A stretch of 24,170 bases of DNA from UBA3792 sp946185305. GTDB lineage: Bacteria > Bacillota > Clostridia > Christensenellales > CAG-138. Location of the stretch: assembly GCA_946185305.1 (NCBI GenBank), contig CAMHJE010000018.1:1-24170 (forward strand). The letters are read 5' to 3'. Below, piece by piece: positions 1-8,624 of the stretch (positions are counted from its first letter, which is position 1; the number at the start of each line of letters is the position of its first letter). A model generated the notes under the pieces. It was not told where the DNA came from. It did no database searches and saw nothing but the letters and a program-made list of their open reading frames with translations. The position numbers were made by a program, and so were the translations under genes.

Positions 1-24
1 CTTTTTTCTTTCAGTTCTTTTTCA

Positions 25-92
25 TTCTTCTTTTCTTTCATGAGAAAGAAAAGAAGAACCAAGAAAAGAAAGCAGGGATTTTTTGGGGATGA
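25..92. repeat. Palindromic dispersed repeat, copy 1
   Basis: A perfect 15-bp inverted repeat (25-39 with 44-58, loop ATGA) is followed by a purine-rich tail to about position 92. The same arrangement, with the same tail (CCAAGAAAAGAAAGCAGGG-like) recurs at 19012-19075. Neither strand has a run of T directly after the stem, so a simple intrinsic terminator is unlikely. It lies downstream of the last gene of the large minus-strand operon. It resembles REP- or MITE-like intergenic elements, but no mobility gene is near. Confidence 0.7.
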
Positions 93-152
93 AACAAGAT
101 TTTTCAAGGGAGCGATGCCGGTGGATATTCCCTTTCTCCGGCTTCTTTTTCG

Positions 153-186
153 GTTCCTTTTTCTTCACCGTGGAAGAAAAAGGAAC
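153..186. repeat. Perfect 14-bp inverted repeat downstream of iolB
   Basis: GTTCCTTTTTCTTC at 153-166 pairs perfectly with 173-186 across a 6-base loop. It lies 21 bases past the iolB stop codon. The transcript would form a stable but AU-rich hairpin without a following U run, so it could protect the 3' end of the mRNA or belong to the same repeat family as 25-92 (shared GAAGAAAAAGGAAC-type arms). It is not a typical terminator. Confidence 0.6.
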
Positions 187-207
187 ATTCTCTCCCTGTA
201 CATCCAA

Positions 208-999
208 TCAGCCCTTGAAGATATGCTCGTTGGCGTCGGCCTTCCAGAGCCACGAATGCTCCGGATCGTCGATGCGCGTCTTCTGCCACGGATCGCCGTC
301 GAGGTGCCGGATGCCCCACGCGTAGCACATGGCATAGCCGGGGGCGGCCGCCTGCGAATGGAAGCCGTGGTTGATGACCGCGCAGCCGTTATGCCCGGTC
401 TTGTAGATCTCGCCGTTCGCAAAGCCCGCGCCGAAGCCCTGCGGGTAATCGAAGCGGTAGAAATACACCTCCGGCTGCGGATGATGATGCGGCGGGTAGC
501 TCGACCACTTGCCCGGGAAGTTCAGCACCTCGCCGAGCACCATGTTCGAAAACGGCGCGTTCTCATAATCGAAGAACGTCTTGATCTCGCGGCGCATCGC
601 GCCCATCAGCTCGCCGTTCGCGCCCGCGTGCTGCACCTGCACCGTTTCCGGCGTGTACATGACGGGCTCATAATCGCGCTCGTTGACCGTGCGCTGGATG
701 TACACCTCCGATTGGCTGTGCGCGGTAAGCTCGATCTTCGTGTGATGCGGGGCGAGCAGGCAGTAGGCCTCGTGCCGGAAGCAGTCCGGCCGGTCGCCCT
801 CCACGGTCTTGTCCGCATAGCGGAACGTGACCTTGCCTTCAAACAGCAGTACGGCGGTTTCCTTTTCATCGGCTTCGATGGTATAGGTATCGCCGTCCTC
901 CATCACGAGCAGGCCGACGTCCATCTGCGTGCCGAGATCGTCAACCGCGGCGTCGATATACGCGTTATACCCGCGGCGGATTTCCTTGGTAAAATACAT
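208..999 (-). CDS. iolB: 5-deoxy-glucuronate isomerase IolB
   Basis: This 263-residue protein matches the IolB family over its full length. IolB converts 5-deoxy-D-glucuronate to 2-deoxy-5-keto-D-gluconate, a cytoplasmic step of myo-inositol breakdown. The double-cupin fold is indicated by the metal-site stretch SSYPPHHHPQPEVYFYRF (His171-His173, Glu177) and a second His-rich segment near 203-214. The start ATG has GGAGCG just upstream. It is the last gene of the minus-strand operon, 9 bases after iolE. IolD, which makes its substrate, and IolC and IolJ, which use its product, are not in the window, so they would have to be elsewhere in the genome. Confidence 0.93.
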   Translation of the reverse strand: MYFTKEIRRGYNAYIDAAVDDLGTQMDVGLLVMEDGDTYTIEADEKETAVLLFEGKVTFRYADKTVEGDRPDCFRHEAYCLLAPHHTKIELTAHSQSEVYIQRTVNERDYEPVMYTPETVQVQHAGANGELMGAMRREIKTFFDYENAPFSNMVLGEVLNFPGKWSSYPPHHHPQPEVYFYRFDYPQGFGAGFANGEIYKTGHNGCAVINHGFHSQAAAPGYAMCYAWGIRHLDGDPWQKTRIDDPEHSWLWKADANEHIFKG

Positions 1000-1008
1000 A
1001 ATCGCTCC

Positions 1009-1917
1009 TTACAGACCGGTATGCTCCGCGATATACTTGCGGCCCTTGATCGCGTATTCGAGCGGGTTTGCCTTGGCGGGATCCTGCTCCGCCTCGACAA
1101 GCAGCCAGCCCTCATAGTGCGCGTCGGACAGCACCTTGAACACCGGGTCGAAGTCCACGTCGCCGTCGCCGGGGACCGTGAACGCGCCGTTGCGCACGGC
1201 GGTCAGGAACGACCAGTTGTTCTTTCTTGCTTCCTCGACGACCGGGAGGCGCATATCCTTGAGGTGGACATGGCCGACGCGGTCCACGTACTTTTTCAGC
1301 ATCGTCAGGGGATCCTCGCCCGCGAACGTGAAGTGACCGGTATCGTAGCACAGGAAGACGTAGCGCGGATCGGTGTTCGCCATCATGCGATCCGTCTCCT
1401 CGGCGGTCTGCACGACGGTGCCCATGTGATGATGGAAGCAGAGCTTGAAGCCGCGTTCCACGGCGATCTTGCCGAGCGCGTCGAGGCCCTTGCACAGACG
1501 ATCCCATTCCTCGTCGTTCATCACGTGCTTATGGCCGCCCGTGAGGATCGGCGTTTCGGTCTGCCCCTGAATCGAATAGCTCTGCTCGGAAACGTTGATG
1601 CGGTTTGCGCCGACGGCGGCCAAAAAATCCAGTTCCTTATTGAACGCCGCAATGTTTTCCTCCAAGGGCTTGGTGAGCAGGAACGACGAGAACCAGCGGC
1701 TCGCAATGCGCATCCCGCGAAGATCGAGCTCCCACTTCAATTCCTTCGGGTCCTTCGGATACTTGTTGCCGATCTCGCAGCCCGTGAAGCCCGCGAGCGC
1801 CATTTCGGAGACGGTCTGACGGAACGTATTCTCCGCGCCGAGCTCCGGCATATCGTCGTTGCACCAGCCGATGGGTGCGATGCCGAGGTGTACCTTTTCC
1901 TTGTTGAACATAGCCAT
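1009..1917 (-). CDS. iolE: Inosose dehydratase IolE
   Basis: This 302-residue protein belongs to the xylose-isomerase-like TIM-barrel family. It matches IolE, which dehydrates scyllo-inosose to 3D-(3,5/4)-trihydroxycyclohexane-1,2-dione. The N-terminal stretch LGIAPIGWCNDDMPELG and the later CFHHHMGT and CYDTGHF segments are typical of the family and supply metal ligands. The length is normal for IolE. The first ATG is chosen because AAGGAG lies 11 bases upstream; the second ATG two codons later would be too far from it. It sits between the malic enzyme gene and iolB. Confidence 0.93.
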   Translation of the reverse strand: MAMFNKEKVHLGIAPIGWCNDDMPELGAENTFRQTVSEMALAGFTGCEIGNKYPKDPKELKWELDLRGMRIASRWFSSFLLTKPLEENIAAFNKELDFLAAVGANRINVSEQSYSIQGQTETPILTGGHKHVMNDEEWDRLCKGLDALGKIAVERGFKLCFHHHMGTVVQTAEETDRMMANTDPRYVFLCYDTGHFTFAGEDPLTMLKKYVDRVGHVHLKDMRLPVVEEARKNNWSFLTAVRNGAFTVPGDGDVDFDPVFKVLSDAHYEGWLLVEAEQDPAKANPLEYAIKGRKYIAEHTGL

Positions 1918-1950
1918 AGTGTATTAAACTCCTTTCGGTTTACCGTTCCG

Positions 1951-3123
1951 TTAAATTCTGGCAACGCCGGACTTGCGCGCCGCTTCCGCGACCGCCTTTG
2001 CCACGGCGGGACCGACGCGCTTATCAAACGCGGCGGGGATGATATAGTCGGCGGAAAGCTCCTCATCGGAGATCAGGTCGGCCAGCGCCTGCGCCGCCGC
2101 CATCTTCATTTCCTCGTTGATATCGGAGGCGCGCACATCGAACGTGCCGCGGAAGATGCCCGGGAACGCAAGAACGTTGTTGATCTGGTTCGGGAAGTCG
2201 CTTCTGCCGGTCGCAATGACCTTGGCGCCGCCTGCCTTCGCATCGTCCGGGAAGATTTCCGGCGTCGGGTTTGCGCAGGCAAAGATGATCGCGTCGCGGT
2301 TCATCGTCTTGACCATCTCGGTCGTGACGGTGTTCGGCGCCGAAACGCCGATGAACACATCCGCGCCGACCAGCTGATCGGCCAGGCTGCCCGCCTTGTG
2401 CTCGAGGTTCGTGACCTCCGCCATCTCCTCCTTGATCCAGTTCAGACCGTCGCGGCCCTTATAGATCGCGCCCTTGCGGTCGCACATCGTGATATGTTTG
2501 AAGCCGGCGGAAAGCAGCAGCTTGACGATTGAGATCGCCGCGGCGCCCGCGCCGCTTGTCACGACCTTCACGTCCTCTTTCTTCTTGCCCACAACCTTCA
2601 GCGCGTTCGTGAGGCCCGCGAGCGTAATGACGGCGGTGCCGTGCTGATCGTCGTGGAAGATCGGAATATCGCACTTTTCCTTGAGCTTGCGCTCGATCTC
2701 AAAGCAGCGGGGCGCGGAAATGTCCTCTAAGTTCACGCCGCCGAAGGAGCCGGACAGCAGGTAGATCGTGTTCACGATCTCGTCCACGTCATGCGACTTG
2801 ATGCAAAGCGGGAACGCGTCCACGTCGCCGAACGACTTGAACAGCACGCACTTGCCCTCCATGACCGGCATACCGGCTTCCGGGCCGATATCGCCAAGGC
2901 CCAATACCGCGCTGCCGTCGGTGATGACGGCGCAGAGGTTGTGGCGGCGGGTCAGCTCATAGGACTTGTTGACGTCCTTTTGAATCTCCAGACACGGCTG
3001 CGCGACGCCGGGCGTATAAGCAAGGCTCAGATCCTCTTTCGTGGCGACCGGGACCTTCGAAATGACCTCGATCTTGCCCTTCCACTCTCCGTGCAGACGG
3101 AGCGACTCTTTTGCGTAATCCAT
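1951..3123 (-). CDS. NAD(P)-dependent malic enzyme
   Basis: This is a 390-residue prokaryotic malic enzyme, which oxidatively decarboxylates malate to pyruvate and CO2. Visible signatures are LSLAYTPGVAQPC with the catalytic Tyr36, MEGKCVLFKSFG with Lys91, the metal-site stretch IPIFHDDQHGTAVI, and a Rossmann motif SGAGAAAISIV for the nicotinamide cofactor. The ATG at 3123 is chosen over longer in-frame starts because GGAGAG precedes it and the family N-terminus begins here; the upstream extension overlaps larA. It follows larA by 13 bases. In this operon it could link pyruvate and C4 acids made from inositol carbon. Cofactor preference cannot be read reliably from the sequence. Confidence 0.93.
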   Translation of the reverse strand: MDYAKESLRLHGEWKGKIEVISKVPVATKEDLSLAYTPGVAQPCLEIQKDVNKSYELTRRHNLCAVITDGSAVLGLGDIGPEAGMPVMEGKCVLFKSFGDVDAFPLCIKSHDVDEIVNTIYLLSGSFGGVNLEDISAPRCFEIERKLKEKCDIPIFHDDQHGTAVITLAGLTNALKVVGKKKEDVKVVTSGAGAAAISIVKLLLSAGFKHITMCDRKGAIYKGRDGLNWIKEEMAEVTNLEHKAGSLADQLVGADVFIGVSAPNTVTTEMVKTMNRDAIIFACANPTPEIFPDDAKAGGAKVIATGRSDFPNQINNVLAFPGIFRGTFDVRASDINEEMKMAAAQALADLISDEELSADYIIPAAFDKRVGPAVAKAVAEAARKSGVARI

Positions 3124-3136
3124 GAAAGCTCTCCTT

Positions 3137-4393
3137 TTATTTTTCGGTAACGACCGTCGGCAGCGTCGAGCCGCCGTACGGCATGGCAAGGATCGTCGCG
3201 TCCCTGCCCAATTTTTCCAAAGCGGCGTCCAGCGCCGCCTGCGCGGACGGCTGCGGAACGAGGAACAGCGAGCGCACAAAGTCCGGATCGAGCTCGGACA
3301 CGAGATCGACCTCGGCGCGCTCCAGCACCATGGCAATCGCCGCGGCCTTGTGCCCGCCGAGCTTGAATTCCCGTTCGATGCGCTCGATCAGGCTGTGCGC
3401 CGTCGGCGCGGTCGTCATCCATTTCTCAAAGGTTTTCTCCCCAAGGCCCTCCTTGCAGGAGCCGATCAGAATGATCACGCCGCCGTCGCGCACGGCATGC
3501 TTGGCATTATCCAGCGCCTTCTGCGTCTGATACAGGTTCAGATCCTTCGGCGCGCCGCCCTGCGATACCAGTACGATATCGGCGGGCTGCCTGAGCTCCT
3601 TGCGATACAGCGTATCCAGGAATTTGCAGCCCTCGCGGTGGGCCTTGGTCACATCGCCCGCCACCGCGCGTAAAATTTCCTTATGCTCGCTCAGCACGAC
3701 GTTCACAATAAAGTCGATGCCGAGCATGTCGCCCGCCTCCTCGATATCGAGGCGCAGCGGGTTCGTTTCGAGCGCGCCGGCCTTGGCTTCGGGCAGGATC
3801 ATGCGGCTGTGGTTCGCCTGAATCGCGGCGCGTGTCGAGCAGCCGGGCATGACGGCCTTTGCGCCGCCGGAATAGCCCGCAAAATAGTGATATTCGATGT
3901 TGCCGAGGCAGATCCTGCGGTCGGCTTCCGCCACGACGCGCGTGATATCCACGGGCGTCCCGCGCGAGGTCGTGCCAAACGACACGCAATCGTCCGGATC
4001 GCTGTCCACGCAGCGGATTTCGGCATAGGCGCGCTCTCCCGCCAAGCGGCGCTGCTCCTCCGGCGTTTGCTTCCGATGGCTGCCGAGCGCAAAGACAAGC
4101 GTGATATCCTCTTTCCGGATGCCCGCCGCATACAGCTCGTCGAGCAGCGCGGGCATGACCTTATAGGTCGGCATCGGGCGCGTGATATCGCTCGTGACGA
4201 TGGCAACCGTTTCCCCGGGATGCACGATCTCCTTGAGGCGCGGCGAACCGATGGTGTCGGCCAAGGCGCGACGCACCTCAGCCTCCCCCACAAGACCTAC
4301 CGGAACCTCGTTTGCGTGCAATTCCCCCAGGAAATGCTCCTCCGGCACCTCAACCTCCTGGCAGCCCGTGCCGAATCCGAAACGCAGTTTCAT
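3137..4393 (-). CDS. larA: LarA-family nickel-dependent racemase
   Basis: This 418-residue protein matches LarA, which interconverts D- and L-lactate with a nickel-pincer nucleotide cofactor. The residues corresponding to the known active site are present: the ALGSHR His at 106, His169 in EYHYFAGYSGGAK, Lys179, and His195, close to positions 108, 174, 184 and 200 of the Lactobacillus enzyme. TSDITRP near residue 67-73 is also typical. LarB, LarC and LarE, which make the cofactor, are not in the window. Many LarA homologues act on other 2-hydroxy acids, so the substrate here may not be lactate. It sits between a transketolase subunit and malic enzyme in the inositol operon. Confidence 0.85.
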   Translation of the reverse strand: MKLRFGFGTGCQEVEVPEEHFLGELHANEVPVGLVGEAEVRRALADTIGSPRLKEIVHPGETVAIVTSDITRPMPTYKVMPALLDELYAAGIRKEDITLVFALGSHRKQTPEEQRRLAGERAYAEIRCVDSDPDDCVSFGTTSRGTPVDITRVVAEADRRICLGNIEYHYFAGYSGGAKAVMPGCSTRAAIQANHSRMILPEAKAGALETNPLRLDIEEAGDMLGIDFIVNVVLSEHKEILRAVAGDVTKAHREGCKFLDTLYRKELRQPADIVLVSQGGAPKDLNLYQTQKALDNAKHAVRDGGVIILIGSCKEGLGEKTFEKWMTTAPTAHSLIERIEREFKLGGHKAAAIAMVLERAEVDLVSELDPDFVRSLFLVPQPSAQAALDAALEKLGRDATILAMPYGGSTLPTVVTEK

Positions 4394-4426
4394 ATTCGTT
4401 ATGCTTTCCTTTTCTGTACAGTCGGA

Positions 4427-5392
4427 TTATTTCTTCCGCGCGACGACGGCCTTGATCTGCTCCTCGATGTGCTTGGCGGTCAGGCCGAAGCGTTCCTGCA
4501 GATAGCTCTGGGTGCCGACCTCGCCGAACTCGTCCTCGACCGCAACGCACGCGGCGGGAACCGGGCAGCGCTCGCCGAGCACTTCCAGCACGGTGTCATA
4601 CAGACCGCCGTGACGGTTCGCGTTCTCCGCAACGACGACGGCGCCGGTCTTTTCGGCCCATGCAGCCACGGCGTCCGCGTCGATCGGCTTGATCGTGAAG
4701 CAATCGACGACCGCGACGGAGATGCCCTCTTTTTCGAGAGCGGCCGCCGCCTGCAGCGCCTCATGCAGCATAATGCCCGCCGCGAACACGACGGCGTCGG
4801 TGCCTTCGCGCAGCGTAACGGCCTTGCCGATCTCGAGCTCGCTGCCGTCCTCATAGATGCGGGCGAGCAGCTTTCTGCCGACGCGGATATACTTGATGCC
4901 CGGACGGTTCACGCACTGCTTCAGCACGGAGATGAGGCAGGTCGGGTCGGACACGTCGATGATCGTGGAATGCGGCAGCACGTTGTACAGCGCGACATCC
5001 TCGAACGGCATGTGCGTGCCGCCGTTCATCGTGGCGGTAACGCCGGGGTCGGTGCCGATGACCGTGATATCGTTCTTGCCGTAGCCGCCGGACAGGAAGA
5101 TCTGGTCATACATGCGGCGCGACGCGAACGGGCCGAAGGAGTGGATGATCGGCTTGAAGCCCGCGACGGCAAGACCTGCCGCCACGCCCGCCATGTTCGC
5201 TTCGGCGATGCCGCAGTCGATGGCGCGCTCGGGGTTCTTCTTCGCCCACTTCAGCGTGCCGGAGCAGCTCATCAGGTCGGCGTCGAGATAGATCGTGTCG
5301 GGATCGTTGTCCACGATCTCGGCAATCGTTGCACCAAGGACCTCTTTGCAAAGACGGGGGTCCATTTCTCCGTTATAAACGATCTTCTTCAT
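4427..5392 (-). CDS. Transketolase, C-terminal subunit
   Basis: This 321-residue protein is the second half of a split transketolase, carrying the pyrimidine-binding and C-terminal domains. The motif GIAEANMAGVAAGLA contains the conserved Glu that activates thiamine diphosphate, followed by HSFGPFASRRMYDQI. The ATG at 5392 is chosen because GGAGG lies 8 bases upstream; this RBS lies in the last codons of the N-terminal subunit gene, whose stop is one base away. That coupling fits equal production of two subunits. Split transketolases are used for central pentose metabolism and also for dedicated sugar pathways, for example apulose phosphate breakdown, so the sugar phosphate handled here is uncertain. 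Confidence 0.93.
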   Translation of the reverse strand: MKKIVYNGEMDPRLCKEVLGATIAEIVDNDPDTIYLDADLMSCSGTLKWAKKNPERAIDCGIAEANMAGVAAGLAVAGFKPIIHSFGPFASRRMYDQIFLSGGYGKNDITVIGTDPGVTATMNGGTHMPFEDVALYNVLPHSTIIDVSDPTCLISVLKQCVNRPGIKYIRVGRKLLARIYEDGSELEIGKAVTLREGTDAVVFAAGIMLHEALQAAAALEKEGISVAVVDCFTIKPIDADAVAAWAEKTGAVVVAENANRHGGLYDTVLEVLGERCPVPAACVAVEDEFGEVGTQSYLQERFGLTAKHIEEQIKAVVARKK

Positions 5393-5393
5393 G

Positions 5394-6236
5394 TTACGCC
5401 TCCAATGCCGCAAGCTCCGCTTTGAGTTCGGCGGTCCACTTTGCGTACCGCTCGTCGTTCACGGGCATGCTGTGGTTCATTTCGGTGTTCTCAACGTCCG
5501 CGATGCCGTGACCCTTCACGGTGTCCAGCACGATCGCATACGGCTTGTCGCCGCCCTTGCGGGTGCGCTCAAGCGCCTCGGCAATCGCCTCCACGTCGCT
5601 GCCGTCCACCTTAACGGTGTCGAAGCCGAACGCCTGCATCTTCGCCACGAAATCGCCCTGCGGCAGCACCTCGTCGGTGTAGCCGTCCAGCTGACGCTTG
5701 TTCCAGTCGATCAAAACGACCAGATTGCCGAGCTTCTTCGCGCTGGCGAACATGTAGGACTCCCAGCACTGGCCCTCGTCCGATTCGCCGTCGCCGACGA
5801 TCAAAAACGTGCGGCAGTTGCGGCCCTTCAGCTTGTCGCCGAGCGCCAGTCCCGCGGCCTGCGAGGTGCCCTGGCCCAGAGAACCGGTCGTCACGTCGAC
5901 GCCGGGCGTCTTGTTGCGGTCGCAATGGCTCGGCAGCCGCGTGCCGCCGCGGTTCATCGTCAGCAGCTCTTCATAGGGGAAGAAGCCCTTGACGGCCAGC
6001 GTGCCGTATACGGCGGGGCCGGCATGACCCTTGGAGACGACGAGCTTGTCGCGCTCCGGCCACTTGGGGTTCTTGGGGTCATAGCGCATTTCACGCCCGT
6101 AGAGCACCGCGAGCACGTCGCCGATGCTCATCGCGCCGCCGATATGGCCGGAGCCGATGCCGTGGATCGCATCAAGCGCCGCCATGCGGATACGGACCGC
6201 AAGCGCCTGCAATGCTTTCTTTTCCTGTAATTCCAT
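5394..6236 (-). CDS. Transketolase, N-terminal subunit
   Basis: This 280-residue protein is the thiamine-diphosphate-binding half of a split transketolase. It shows the substrate and cofactor His residues in GSGHIGG (His31) and SKGHAGP (His71), and the thiamine motif GDG at 148-150 ending at Asn179 in IDWNKRQLDG. AGGAGA lies upstream of the ATG. The gene follows pgk by 20 bases and is translationally coupled to the C-terminal subunit. With GAPDH and PGK next to it, it could feed or drain glyceraldehyde-3-phosphate, for example by moving two-carbon units between sugar phosphates. Confidence 0.94.
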   Translation of the reverse strand: MELQEKKALQALAVRIRMAALDAIHGIGSGHIGGAMSIGDVLAVLYGREMRYDPKNPKWPERDKLVVSKGHAGPAVYGTLAVKGFFPYEELLTMNRGGTRLPSHCDRNKTPGVDVTTGSLGQGTSQAAGLALGDKLKGRNCRTFLIVGDGESDEGQCWESYMFASAKKLGNLVVLIDWNKRQLDGYTDEVLPQGDFVAKMQAFGFDTVKVDGSDVEAIAEALERTRKGGDKPYAIVLDTVKGHGIADVENTEMNHSMPVNDERYAKWTAELKAELAALEA

Positions 6237-6256
6237 ACTGTGTTTCCCTCTCTCCT

Positions 6257-7510
6257 TTATTTCAGCGGCAATGTAGAGCCGTGCCGCAAGGCTTTCACAA
6301 CGGGCAGCTCCTCCCCGCTCAGGAAGCGGATCAACGCGCCGCCGCCCGTGCAGATGTAACCGATCTTATCGGTGAGCTTGTATTTCTCGGTCGCGGTGAT
6401 GCTGTCGCCGCCGCCGAGCACCGTGAAGCCCTCGGTATCGGCCAGCGCCTGCCACAGCGCCTTGGTGCCGTATTCGCTCGGCGCCTGCTCGAACACGCCC
6501 ATCGGGCCGTTGACGAACACGGTCTTGGCCGCAAGGATGCGCGCGCGGTAGTCCGCCGCCGTCTCATGGCCGATGTCGATTGCGCCGATCTCGGCGGGAA
6601 TTTCGCCGACCTTCGCTTCATGCCGCTCGCCGTCCGTCACCCACGCAAGGTCCGTCGGCAGAACGATCTTGTCGCCGTAGGTCTTATACAGCTCGCGCGC
6701 GACCTCGTAGTATTCGGTATAGTTCGATTTTTCGATAAACGCCGCGCTGCCCGCGCCGATGTCGTTGCCGAGCGCGATCAGGAAGATATTCGCCACAAGG
6801 CCGCCGGTTAAGATCTCGTCGGCCACACCGCGCTCCAAAACGGTCTTCATCATCTGGAACGCGTCGGAAATCTTCGCGCCGCCCAGCGAGAACACGCAGG
6901 GACGTTCGGGCTGCTCCATGACGGAGGACACGGTACAGTATTCTTTTTCAAACAGGCGACCCATCGCGGAGGGCAGAACCTGCTCGAACCCGCAAAGGCT
7001 CGGCTGATCGCGGTGCGCCGCCGCAAAAGCGTCGCATACGTACAGGTCGGCAAGCGGCGCCAGCTTTTCGACCAGCAGCGTCTTGGCCTGCTGCTCGTGC
7101 GTTAAGCGGAGCTTCATTTCAAAGAGCGTCTGCTCCTCGCTCATGAAGCGTACGTTATCCAAAAGCAAAATTTCGCCGTCTTGTAAACTGCGAATCGCTT
7201 CCCTCGCCGCCGGGCCGCAGACGTCGTCGATCCAACGGACTTCCCTATGGAGAAGTTCGGACAAGACCTTGGCATGGGGCTTGGTCGTATAAAAGTTTTT
7301 GTACTCAATATCGCTGCCCTGATGCGCCATGAGAACGACCTTGGCGCCCTTGTCGGACAGCTCACGAATTGTCGGCACGCAGGCCGTGATGCGGTTGACG
7401 CTTTTCAGCGTCCCCGCATCACGATCCACGGGTTGATTGATGTCTACACGGCACAGAACCGTTTTCCCGCGCACCGAAAGTTCGTCCAGCGTTCTGATTC
7501 CGAATCGCAT
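6257..7510 (-). CDS. pgk: Phosphoglycerate kinase, archaeal type
   Basis: This 417-residue protein is a phosphoglycerate kinase, transferring phosphate from 1,3-bisphosphoglycerate to ADP. The order of motifs is normal: RVDINQPVD at 21-29, LLLDNVRF near 115-122, LGGAKISDAF, NGPMGVFE, GGGDSIT and TGGGALIRFLSG at the C-terminus. Two motifs look archaeal rather than bacterial: RVDINxPxD instead of RVDFNVP, and MAHQG at 61-65 instead of SHLGRP. The neighbouring GAPDH is also of the archaeal class, which suggests the pair travelled together. It lies 25 bases after gap. A second, ordinary bacterial pgk is likely elsewhere in the genome but cannot be seen here. Confidence 0.92.
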   Translation of the reverse strand: MRFGIRTLDELSVRGKTVLCRVDINQPVDRDAGTLKSVNRITACVPTIRELSDKGAKVVLMAHQGSDIEYKNFYTTKPHAKVLSELLHREVRWIDDVCGPAAREAIRSLQDGEILLLDNVRFMSEEQTLFEMKLRLTHEQQAKTLLVEKLAPLADLYVCDAFAAAHRDQPSLCGFEQVLPSAMGRLFEKEYCTVSSVMEQPERPCVFSLGGAKISDAFQMMKTVLERGVADEILTGGLVANIFLIALGNDIGAGSAAFIEKSNYTEYYEVARELYKTYGDKIVLPTDLAWVTDGERHEAKVGEIPAEIGAIDIGHETAADYRARILAAKTVFVNGPMGVFEQAPSEYGTKALWQALADTEGFTVLGGGDSITATEKYKLTDKIGYICTGGGALIRFLSGEELPVVKALRHGSTLPLK

Positions 7511-7535
7511 GTGACAACCTCTCTATTAACGCGTC

Positions 7536-8591
7536 TTATTTTTTGAATCTGCCGATGTGCAGATACTCGTTCGTCTTGGCGGTGCCTTCCTCGCGCGTGA
7601 GCTGCATCTTCATCGAAGCGCGGATCGCGTCGATGGTCTCGGGGATCGTGACGCTCTCCTGCGGAATGTTGATGGCATACATGATGTCGTTGCCGCTCTC
7701 GACGATGCTGTCCTCCCAAAGGCCGATCTCATACATATCGCCGCGGCGGTTGCCGAGATCGCGCGCATACTTGAACAGGCTCGCATTGCCCTTGAAGCCC
7801 TCGTCGATGGTGACGGTGCGGATACGCGGATGCGCGCGGAACGCTTCGAGCGCCATCTCGCGGGTGATCTTCTTGCCGTCCTTCGCGGTGGCGAGCACGG
7901 TGATGATGTGGCCGTGCGTGACCGGCGTGTGGACAAGGATACCCGTCGCTTGGATGTGCGGCATGATCGTCATGAGGTCAACCGCCTGATGCGACGGCGC
8001 CTTGTCGATCTGCAGCGCGTTGGTGAGGCCGCGATGATAGTCGCCGGGATCCGCAACGCGGCGGATGATCGTGATGGCGACCTTTTCGAGCGGGATCACA
8101 CGGTCGAGGCAGTCTACCGTGCGGATGAGGCCGGTGGTGTTGCAGCTTGTCAGCTTCAGGTATTCCTGACCGACGCCCTTTTCATAGTTGGCATAGCCGT
8201 GGAAGAACACGTCCGCGACGGAGTTCTTTTCGCCGCCCTGGAAGATGGCCTTGACGCCGATCTTCTTATACAGCTCCTTGTTCTTTGCGCCGACGCCGCC
8301 GGGGGAGGAGTCGAGCATGATATCGACCTTGCGGCAAAGCTCCTCGAAGCTGCCCGCGACGGGGATATCATACTTGTCGAACGCTTCCCGATCCGCGCCG
8401 TCCACAAGGTACAGATCGTACTTCACGCCGTTCACGCCGATCATATCGTTCTCGCGCAGCGCGCGGATCGACAGGGTGGGCGCAAGGTCCGCGATGCCGA
8501 CAAGCTCCATGTCGCCCTGCATCGCCACGCCGTCAGCGAGACGCTGACCGATGGTGCCGTAACCGGCTACACCGACTTTAATCTTTGCCAT
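7536..8591 (-). CDS. gap: Type II (archaeal-type) glyceraldehyde-3-phosphate dehydrogenase
   Basis: This 351-residue protein matches the archaeal class II GAPDH, not the common bacterial class I enzyme. It oxidises and phosphorylates glyceraldehyde-3-phosphate to 1,3-bisphosphoglycerate. Evidence includes the N-terminal Rossmann motif VGVAGYGTIGQRLADGV, the DSSPGGVGAKNKELY segment, SCNTTGLIRTVD with catalytic Cys150, IIRRVADPGD, the PSHQAVD His201, and GDMYEIGLWEDSI near the C-terminus. All of these are hallmark class II segments. The class can use NADP or NAD. It lies between iolG and the archaeal-type pgk, and the two catalyse consecutive steps. Confidence 0.93.
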   Translation of the reverse strand: MAKIKVGVAGYGTIGQRLADGVAMQGDMELVGIADLAPTLSIRALRENDMIGVNGVKYDLYLVDGADREAFDKYDIPVAGSFEELCRKVDIMLDSSPGGVGAKNKELYKKIGVKAIFQGGEKNSVADVFFHGYANYEKGVGQEYLKLTSCNTTGLIRTVDCLDRVIPLEKVAITIIRRVADPGDYHRGLTNALQIDKAPSHQAVDLMTIMPHIQATGILVHTPVTHGHIITVLATAKDGKKITREMALEAFRAHPRIRTVTIDEGFKGNASLFKYARDLGNRRGDMYEIGLWEDSIVESGNDIMYAINIPQESVTIPETIDAIRASMKMQLTREEGTAKTNEYLHIGRFKK

Positions 8592-8624
8592 ACCGAATTG
8601 CTTCCTTTCGTATACTTTCGATGT

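Noticed and set aside
25..186. Hairpins after iolB as an intrinsic terminator
   Set aside because: The stems are strong but no T run follows on the minus strand; they are reported as repeats instead.
40..2532. Long plus-strand open frame of 830 codons opposite iolB, iolE and malic enzyme
   Set aside because: It is antisense to three well-matched genes, shows Arg/His/Val-rich composition typical of a mirror frame in high-GC DNA, and has no recognisable domain.
1951..3336. Longer malic enzyme start at 3336
   Set aside because: The extra 71 residues overlap larA in another frame and are low-complexity; the start at 3123 has an RBS and matches the family N-terminus.
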